64,000 bases of DNA from Bacteroidetes bacterium ADurb.Bin145 (GTDB lineage Bacteria; Bacteroidota; Bacteroidia; Bacteroidales; VadinHA17): the NCBI GenBank assembly GCA_002070505.1, contig MWDJ01000009.1, positions 1 to 64,000 on the forward strand. The letters run 5' to 3'. Every line of letters begins with the position of its first letter. Positions within the stretch are counted from its first letter, which is position 1. Below the pieces are notes generated by a model. That model searched no databases and had not been told where the DNA came from. It saw only the letters and a list, made by a program, of their open reading frames with translations. Positions 57,957-64,000 of the stretch are shown piece by piece. Both the position numbers and the translations under genes were made by a program.

Positions 57957-59046
57957 ATGATAACTGTTGAACAGATAAAAGAACTTGCCGGGCGCCGGGA
58001 TGCGTTAAGGAGGTATCTTTGACATCGAAGGCAAATTAAACCTCATTAAAGAAAAGGAACTGGAATCCCAGAAGCCTGATTTCTGGAATGATCCCAAAAC
58101 TGCAGAAGACCTTCTTAAAAGCATTTCATTACTAAAGATCTGGACAAACGGATTCGACAAAGTAAATACAGCCACTGACGATCTTCTTGTTATAAACGAT
58201 TTCTACCGGGAAGGGGAAGCTACAGAAGAGGAGCTTCAAAACCAATATAATACTTGTCTGTCTCTGATCGAGGATCTCGAGGTTCGCAATATGCTGAGAA
58301 AAGAAGAGGACCAGCTGGGGGCTATTCTGAAAATCAATTCGGGAGCAGGAGGGACCGAGAGCAATGATTGGGCAGCAATGCTTATGAGAATGTATCTCCG
58401 ATGGGCAGAAAGGAACAATTACAAGACCCGGGAGCTTGATTTTCAGCCGGGTGATGAAGTAGGTGTCAAATCAGTGACAATAGAGGTTGACGGCGAACAG
58501 GCATATGGCTATCTGAAGAGCGAGAACGGTGTACACAGACTTGTAAGGATATCACCCTTTAACGCCCAGGGAAAACGCCAGACGACATTTGCCTCAGTAT
58601 TTGTATCTCCACTTGTCGACAATAATATTGAGATCCAGGTCAATCCTGCCGATATTACCTGGGAAACATACAGATCGAGCGGGGCAGGAGGTCAGAATGT
58701 AAATAAGGTCGAGACTGCAGTACGGTTAAGACATCATCCTTCAGGAATAGTGATCGAAAATCAGGAAACAAGATCGCAGCTAAATAATAAGGAGAACGCT
58801 ATGAGGATCCTTAAATCCCAGCTTTATGAGATTGAGCTCAGAAAAAGGATGGAGGAACAGGCGAAGATCGAAGGTGAGAAAAAGAAAATTGAGTGGGGAT
58901 CACAGATAAGATCATATACAATTCATCCTTACAAACTTGTTAAGGACCTGCGAACCGGTTATGAGCGCGGAAATGTACAGGCGGTACTTGACGGTGACCT
59001 GAATGATTTCATAAAAGCCTACCTTATGGAATTCGCCGGGAAGTAA
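57957..59046 (+). CDS. prfB: Peptide chain release factor 2 (programmed +1 frameshift)
   Basis: Recognises UGA and UAA stop codons and triggers peptide release. Translation starts at 57957, reads 21 codons to CTT, then meets an in-frame TGA at 58020-58022. Shifting forward by one base at CTT-TGA-C continues in the frame from 58021 to 59046, giving about 362 residues. The main part has the SPF anticodon-like motif in RISPFNAQGKRQ and the GGQ peptide-release loop in SGAGGQNVNKVE. A Shine-Dalgarno-like aggagg three bases before the CTT is the classical stimulator. Release factor 2 thus regulates its own synthesis. Annotated without the shift, the gene would look truncated or broken. Confidence 0.95.
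58008..58023 (+). promoter_or_regulatory. prfB programmed frameshift site
   Basis: aggagg (58008-58013), a 3-base spacer, CTT (58017-58019), then TGA with a following C. The order and spacing are the same as in E. coli prfB. Low release factor 2 slows termination at TGAC and allows the +1 shift. Confidence 0.93.
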
Positions 59047-59129
59047 GTTTTTTTTGCTTTGAACGTACACCAGGAACCGGATTCCGTCAATCAAAATATT
59101 AGTATCTTGTAACTGAATTCATTTACCTT

Positions 59130-62100
59130 ATGGCCGCAAAAGAAAAACTTTTTGACCAGTTTCCTCCGGTATCTTCAGAAGAATGGATGAAAAAGATCAT
59201 AGCCGATCTGAAAGGTGCCGACTTTGCGGAAAAATTAATATGGCGGACAAACGAGGGACTCGATATTATGCCCTTTTACAGGAAGGAAGATCTGAAGGAT
59301 CTGAAATACCTCGATTCAGCGCACGGAGAATTTCCATTTCTGAGAGGTAAAAAGCCTGATAATAAATGGCATATAAGGCAGGATCTAAAAGTCACTGATT
59401 ATAAAGAAGCAAACAAAAAAGCAATTGATCTCCTTCAGAAGGGAATCGATTCCCTGGGATTCATTATCGATCCTGAATCGGTCACCGGAAAAAACATAGA
59501 TCATCTTTTAAAGGGCATAAACCTTGAAGCGACAGAGATAAATTTCTTTCCCGGCGGCAAAGCAAAAGAAATAGTAGAATATTTTACCGATCATATAAAA
59601 AGAAAGGGCGCTGATGCCGGGAAGATCCATGGGGCAATTGAGACAGATCCCCTGGGAAGGCTGATGGTAAATGGCACTTTATGCATACCTGTAAGTCAGG
59701 GTCTTGATTATCTGGCCGCAGTAGCAGGATTAACAGCACCATTCCCCCGGTTCAGGGCTATTCATATAAACGCTTCAGTTTTCCGGAACGCCGGTTCAGG
59801 TATTGTTACAGAACTGGCATTTGCTGTCTCAATGGGAATGGAATATATTGTCCGCCTGGTCGGGAGGAATGTCAGTCCCGAGACAGCTGCATCAAAAATT
59901 CGTTTCTCGATGGGTATCGGATCAGACTATTTTCCTGAAATAGCAAAACTGAGAGCGGCCCGTTTATTATGGTCGGCAGTGTTAAGAGGTTTCATGCCGG
60001 GATCAACGGATGTTCCGGCTATGGAAATACATTGTGTGACGGGCCGGTGGAACAAGCGGATTGATAATCCGAACCAGAACATAATAAGGACTCAGACAGA
60101 GGCGATGGCAGCCATCCTGGGAGGCACTGATTCACTTACGGTTGAACCTTTCGACATTGTTGTAAGAGAACCTGATATTTTCTCGGAACGGATAGCCCGT
60201 AACCAGCAGCTCATTCTGAAGGAGGAAGCATTATTCGGAGCAGTTGCTGATCCTTCTGCAGGTTCATATTATGTAGAGAAACTCACACAGCTCATTGCTG
60301 AAAAAAGCTGGGAATTATTCCTTGAAATTGAGGCAAAAGGGGGTTATCTCAAGGCTCTGAAAGAAGGATTGATACAGGATAAAATAACTGAATCTGCTCT
60401 GAAACAGGAAAATAGCCTGAAGAAACCAGTCTCTTTTCCGAGGATCAGTCAGACTGATATAAACAATGACAGAGGATGGCAGGAACCAGTGTGGCGTCCG
60501 GAATTTAAACCTGATAACCTCAAAATTCCGGCATATCCGAAGAACCATACCAGCTTAAGCAAGGAAATAAAAAACATTGAGAAGGCATATCTGTCTAATG
60601 AAGGGATCCCTGTTAAAAAGGTCTATTTTAAGGATGACCTGAAGGATTGTGAGCATCTTGATTATGCTGCCGGGATACCTCCTTTTTTACGCGGCCCTTA
60701 TTCAGGTATGTATGTGTTACAGCCGTGGACCATTCGTCAGTATGCAGGTTTTTCAACAGCTGAGGATTCCAATGCCTTTTACCGACGTAACCTTGCCGCC
60801 GGGCAGAAAGGCCTTTCGGTTGCCTTTGACCTGCCAACACACAGGGGATATGACTCTGATCATGAGAGGGTCAAAGGCGATGTCGGAAAGGCTGGTGTAG
60901 CGGTTGATTCAGTTCTTGATATGAAGATACTCTTCGATCAGATCCCCCTGGATAAGATATCAGTGTCAATGACAATGAACGGGGCCGTGTTACCGGTCAT
61001 GGCATTCTATATTGTTACTGCGCTGGAGCAGGGAGCAAAGCCTGAAAATCTTTCAGGGACCATCCAGAATGATATCCTCAAAGAGTTTATGGTCAGGAAT
61101 ACATATATTTATCCGCCTGAATTCTCGATGAGGATAACTGCTGATATAATGGTTTATACATCAACAAGAATGCCTAAATTCAATCCCATAAGTGTATCGG
61201 GATATCATATGCAGGAGGCCGGTGCATCATGCGACCTTGAGCTTGCATATACTCTTGCCGACGGACTTGAGTATCTCAGGGCAGGCTTGAAAGCGGGATT
61301 GGATATTGATCTTTTTGCTCCGAGAATTTCGTTTTTCTTCGCCACCGGCATGAACCATTTCATGGAGATCGCAAAGCTGAGGGCAGGACGTTTATTATGG
61401 GCTAAAATAGTAAAAGGGTTCAACCCTGAGAACCCGAAGTCAATGGCATTGAGGACTCATTGCCAGACATCGGGCTGGAGCCTTACGGAGCAGGATCCTT
61501 TTAATAATATAGGGAGGACCTGCATTGAAGCTATGGCATCTGTCATGGGCCACACTCAGAGCCTTCACACAAATGCACTCGATGAAGCAATTGCCCTACC
61601 CACAGATTTTTCTGCTGCCCTGGCAAGGGATACACAGATTTATATCCAGAAAGAGACAAATGTTTGCAAGGCAATAGATCCTTGGGCCGGTTCATACTAT
61701 GTTGAATCACTTACCCACGAGCTTGCTCACAAAGCCTGGGGGCATATAGTTGAAATAGAGAGACTTGGAGGGATGGCGAGAGCCATTGAATCCGGTCTTC
61801 CGAAGATGAGGATCGAGGAAGCTGCCGCAAAAACCCAGGCAAAGATCGATTCAGGTCAGCAGGTTATTGTAGGAACAAACAGGTACAGGCTTGAAAAAGA
61901 GGATCCCGTTGATTTCCTGGAAGTGGATAATACAATTGTGAGGGATTCACAGATCAAAAGGCTTAAAAAACTACGGTCTGAAAGAAACGAAAATGAGTGC
62001 CGTGCTGCTTTGGACGCTATCTCAGAATGTGCAGGAACCGGGAAGGGTAATCTTCTTGAGCTTGCTGTTCATGCTGCTTCCAAAGGAGCAAGTCTTGGTG

Positions 62101-62672
62101 AAATTTCTTATGCATGTGAAAAAATAGTCGGGAGGTATAAATCAGTGGTACGAACTACATCAGGCGTTTATTCCGCAGAATACGGATCCGACAAGGATCT
62201 GGAAAAGGCCAGGGGACTGGTAACAAAGTTTGCCGGCAGAGAGGGCCGGCAACCCAGGATAATGATAGCAAAGATCGGCCAGGACGGCCATGACAGAGGT
62301 GCCAAGGTTGTGTCAACCGGGTATGCCGATATCGGATTTGATGTCGATATAGGACCTCTTTTTCAAACTCCGGAGGAAGCAGCAAAACAAGCTATTGAGA
62401 ATGATGTCCATGTACTTGGGATATCAAGCCTTGCAGCTGCCCATAAAATCCTTATACCGGAAGTGATCAGGGAGCTTAAGCACCTCGGGAGAGAAGACAT
62501 ACTCGTGATCGCCGGAGGTGTAATACCACACAGAGACTACAAATTCCTGTATGATGAAGGAGTTGCTGCAATCTTCGGGCCAGGAACATCAGTCTCTAAA
62601 GCTGCAATACAGATCATGGAAATATTACTTCATGATCCTGGTTTACATTCAGATCATTATAAGAAGAAATGA
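59130..62672 (+). CDS. Methylmalonyl-CoA mutase, small- and large-subunit-like parts fused in one chain
   Basis: Interconverts methylmalonyl-CoA and succinyl-CoA with adenosylcobalamin, in propionate formation or use. The chain is 1180 residues. Residues about 1-455 resemble the small subunit's TIM barrel ([34 protein letters not shown]) but stop before the small subunit's own C-terminal domain. From about 470 to 1180 it is a complete large subunit: [20 protein letters not shown], the substrate barrel ([36 protein letters not shown]), and a B12-binding domain from about 1040 with [14 protein letters not shown] (cobalt-ligand His near 1053) and the later [11 protein letters not shown]. In most bacteria the two are separate genes. 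No mutA, meaB or epimerase gene is adjacent in the window. A thioredoxin-like lipoprotein gene follows after 21 bp. Confidence 0.88.
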   Translation: MAAKEKLFDQFPPVSSEEWMKKIIADLKGADFAEKLIWRTNEGLDIMPFYRKEDLKDLKYLDSAHGEFPFLRGKKPDNKWHIRQDLKVTDYKEANKKAIDLLQKGIDSLGFIIDPESVTGKNIDHLLKGINLEATEINFFPGGKAKEIVEYFTDHIKRKGADAGKIHGAIETDPLGRLMVNGTLCIPVSQGLDYLAAVAGLTAPFPRFRAIHINASVFRNAGSGIVTELAFAVSMGMEYIVRLVGRNVSPETAASKIRFSMGIGSDYFPEIAKLRAARLLWSAVLRGFMPGSTDVPAMEIHCVTGRWNKRIDNPNQNIIRTQTEAMAAILGGTDSLTVEPFDIVVREPDIFSERIARNQQLILKEEALFGAVADPSAGSYYVEKLTQLIAEKSWELFLEIEAKGGYLKALKEGLIQDKITESALKQENSLKKPVSFPRISQTDINNDRGWQEPVWRPEFKPDNLKIPAYPKNHTSLSKEIKNIEKAYLSNEGIPVKKVYFKDDLKDCEHLDYAAGIPPFLRGPYSGMYVLQPWTIRQYAGFSTAEDSNAFYRRNLAAGQKGLSVAFDLPTHRGYDSDHERVKGDVGKAGVAVDSVLDMKILFDQIPLDKISVSMTMNGAVLPVMAFYIVTALEQGAKPENLSGTIQNDILKEFMVRNTYIYPPEFSMRITADIMVYTSTRMPKFNPISVSGYHMQEAGASCDLELAYTLADGLEYLRAGLKAGLDIDLFAPRISFFFATGMNHFMEIAKLRAGRLLWAKIVKGFNPENPKSMALRTHCQTSGWSLTEQDPFNNIGRTCIEAMASVMGHTQSLHTNALDEAIALPTDFSAALARDTQIYIQKETNVCKAIDPWAGSYYVESLTHELAHKAWGHIVEIERLGGMARAIESGLPKMRIEEAAAKTQAKIDSGQQVIVGTNRYRLEKEDPVDFLEVDNTIVRDSQIKRLKKLRSERNENECRAALDAISECAGTGKGNLLELAVHAASKGASLGEISYACEKIVGRYKSVVRTTSGVYSAEYGSDKDLEKARGLVTKFAGREGRQPRIMIAKIGQDGHDRGAKVVSTGYADIGFDVDIGPLFQTPEEAAKQAIENDVHVLGISSLAAAHKILIPEVIRELKHLGREDILVIAGGVIPHRDYKFLYDEGVAAIFGPGTSVSKAAIQIMEILLHDPGLHSDHYKKK

Positions 62673-62693
62673 TAATTTACATATTGCCTTGAG

Positions 62694-63248
62694 ATGAATA
62701 AGTTAACCCTTATACTGGTAATTACCTTCCTCGCACTGGCTTGCAGGACAAAGCAGCCTCTTATTCATTCCAGTACATCAGGAACTGTTATTGAAGACCA
62801 TGCTTCACCGACAAATTTCTCTGATCAGATGACATGGGTACTGGGATATTTCACCCCTGAAAGGATCAAAAGAGCACCTCACAGCGAGTGGTATTTTAAA
62901 GGATATGACACATATACGCCTGATCAGGTTACTGTTAATAAATTAACAGATATCGGTACCGAGAATATTACAATAAAAATCGTGTTGGGAACCTGGTGCC
63001 CTGACAGCAGAAGGGAAGTACCCCGCTTTATTAAAATAATCGATATGTGGAAGTTCCCTCCGGACCGGGTTACATATATTGGTGTCGATGATTCAAAACT
63101 CTCACCGGTTGCAGAATACCCTGGTCTGGATATTCAAAGGGTGCCTACATTTATTATATATAAAAATAATGTTGAAGCCGGACGCATCATTGAAAATCCG
63201 CTAACGTCTTTAGAACAGGATATTCTAAATATCCTTACAAAGGAATGA
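62694..63248 (+). CDS. Thioredoxin-like lipoprotein with a CPDS (single-cysteine) motif
   Basis: 184 residues. The leader LILVITFLALAC is a lipoprotein signal with the lipidated cysteine near residue 17. The thioredoxin fold is at about 85-184: KIVLGTWCPDSRREVPRF carries only the first active-site cysteine (WCPDS), then VTYIGVDDSKLSP and RVPTFIIYKNNVEAGRI with the cis-proline. With one cysteine it cannot cycle as a disulfide reductase by the usual route; it may bind glutathione-like thiols, act in isomerisation, or be structural. It may share a transcript with the mutase. Confidence 0.8.
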   Translation: MNKLTLILVITFLALACRTKQPLIHSSTSGTVIEDHASPTNFSDQMTWVLGYFTPERIKRAPHSEWYFKGYDTYTPDQVTVNKLTDIGTENITIKIVLGTWCPDSRREVPRFIKIIDMWKFPPDRVTYIGVDDSKLSPVAEYPGLDIQRVPTFIIYKNNVEAGRIIENPLTSLEQDILNILTKE

Positions 63249-63270
63249 ATAACAATATAATATTACAATT

Positions 63271-63753
63271 ATGGAAGAGGAAAAGAAAAATTCGGGACAA
63301 ACACTGGGGATAGCTGCTCTGATCACTGCAATAATCACATTCGTTATTGCTGTTATTCCCTGTGTTGGATTAATTGCAATTATCCCCGGTATCATTGCTA
63401 TCGTTCTGGCTTCTGTGGGATTATCCCAGGCTTCCAGATCTGATTCTCCCCGGGGAGTACTTATTGCCGGCCTGGTAATAGGTATAGTGGCATCGGTTAT
63501 TTCGCTGTCACAGTATCTCATCGCCGGTAAAATTGCCGATAAATGGCCCAGGAATATTGAGAAGCTGGTTGAAGAAGTTCAGGGTAACGTAGTCAAAGAA
63601 CTGGAAGATGCCAGTGTTTCAATCAAGGTCCAAAACGGCGATGATAAGGTTGAAATAAATGTTGACAAGGGCAAGAAGGATAAAGAACAGACCCTTGAGG
63701 AACTTGAACAAGGAACAACATTACCTGATGATACGGTTACAGGAACAAAGTGA
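63271..63753 (+). CDS. Small membrane protein, DUF4190-like
   Basis: 160 residues. Two hydrophobic hairpins span about 11-50 (TLGIAALITAIITFVIAVIP, IAIIPGIIAIVLASVGLSQ) and 63-88 (VLIAGLVIGIVASVISLSQY), in the DUF4190 layout of paired helices joined by GxxS(Q/R). The C-terminal half is soluble, charged and Lys/Glu-rich. The role is unknown. The next gene starts near its stop codon. Confidence 0.65.
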   Translation: MEEEKKNSGQTLGIAALITAIITFVIAVIPCVGLIAIIPGIIAIVLASVGLSQASRSDSPRGVLIAGLVIGIVASVISLSQYLIAGKIADKWPRNIEKLVEEVQGNVVKELEDASVSIKVQNGDDKVEINVDKGKKDKEQTLEELEQGTTLPDDTVTGTK

Positions 63754-63766
63754 CAGAAGTGCCGGG

Positions 63767-64000
63767 ATGCTGATCAGGATAAAAAATGATCCCTACCTGA
63801 CAGTCAATATTGTTCTCGCAGGGATTGTATTAATAATTCTCGTGTATTTTCTTGTGTTCTCCCCTGACAGAAATAATTATCCGGTTGTATGTATACATGA
63901 GAAGATCACGGGAAAACCCTGTCCTTCATGCGGTCTTTCCCACAGCCTGTCGCTTATCATGAGAGGCAGGATTGATGAAGCCAATAAATGGAACGAGAAC
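63767..64000 (+). CDS. DUF2752 membrane protein (partial, runs off the window)
   Basis: The visible 78 codons encode a basic start, one membrane helix (VLAGIVLIILVYFLVFSP), then ITGKPCPSCGLSHSL, matching the CPxCG(L)(T/S) motif of DUF2752 proteins. The ATG at 63767 is taken; an in-frame ATG at 63728 overlaps the previous gene and would add 13 residues. The gene continues past base 64000, so its length is unknown. Probably in one operon with the DUF4190-like gene. Confidence 0.75.
   Translation, partial: MLIRIKNDPYLTVNIVLAGIVLIILVYFLVFSPDRNNYPVVCIHEKITGKPCPSCGLSHSLSLIMRGRIDEANKWNEN

Noticed and set aside
57957-58291. prfB as a pseudogene or assembly error because of the early TGA
   Set aside because: The exact aggagg-N3-CTT-TGA-C context and conserved downstream frame show programmed frameshifting.

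Overview
The window comes from a member of the Bacteroidota, most likely a Bacteroidales/Marinilabiliales-like anaerobe or facultative anaerobe. The signs are: Bacteroidetes-type promoter elements (TAnnTTTG -7 boxes, two with a TTTG -33 box), an Oar-like TonB-dependent receptor, a DUF5916 outer-membrane protein, an S46 dipeptidyl-peptidase, a type IX secretion-like sorting domain joined to a FISUMP domain, SiaC (DUF1987) proteins, KDO transferase (a Gram-negative envelope), and two B12-dependent enzymes (class II ribonucleotide reductase and methylmalonyl-CoA mutase). The species cannot be named from the sequence.

Layout. 1-31.3 kb is mostly housekeeping: waaA, a TonB/Oar receptor, nrdJ, the threonine-to-glycine pair tdh-kbl, a gltX-tatD-tcdA operon, an amino-acid permease, a secreted O-methyltransferase, a TerB-like protein, an OmpA-like pair, carB, a large S74-chaperone repeat protein, a LytTR regulator, siaC, tRNA-Gln, a DNRLRE lipoprotein, glnS, a winged-helix/membrane-protein pair, folB and tRNA-Cys. 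From 30.2 to 52.9 kb the character changes to carbohydrate and glycoside use. This part holds a GH43 enzyme, a secreted serine hydrolase, DUF1080, alpha/beta hydrolases, two MFS transporters, a GH13_18 sugar phosphorylase next to a P-loop kinase, a ceramidase-like protein, an MBL-fold protein, a FISUMP protein, an ATP-grasp enzyme, a Tat-exported Gfo/Idh/MocA oxidoreductase, DUF5916 and ThuA. From 53.0 kb to the end it returns to core genes: a prolyl-tRNA editing protein, a second siaC, rnhA, marC, an S46 peptidase, rnhB, prfB with the classical +1 frameshift, a fused methylmalonyl-CoA mutase, and three small envelope proteins, the last cut by the window edge.

How the genes may work together. 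DUF1080, Gfo/Idh/MocA and ThuA are the kinds of protein seen in 3-keto-glycoside catabolism. The GH13_18 phosphorylase and kinase are adjacent and probably co-transcribed, which suggests phosphorolysis of a glucoside followed by phosphorylation of the released acceptor. tdh and kbl form the threonine degradation route. The GlnRS gene lies close to a tRNA-Gln gene.

The least explained features are: (i) both tRNA genes have a partial, degenerate tRNA copy beside them, and each copy carries a CCCGAG...CTCGGG palindrome; (ii) four intergenic degenerate tandem arrays with periods of 7, 8 and 9 bp, each lying 5' of a gene; (iii) a single-polypeptide MutA-MutB-like methylmalonyl-CoA mutase; (iv) two dispersed siaC genes plus a 30-codon relic that resembles the C-terminus of a SpoIIE/PP2C phosphatase. 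No CRISPR array, intact insertion sequence or intact prophage was seen.
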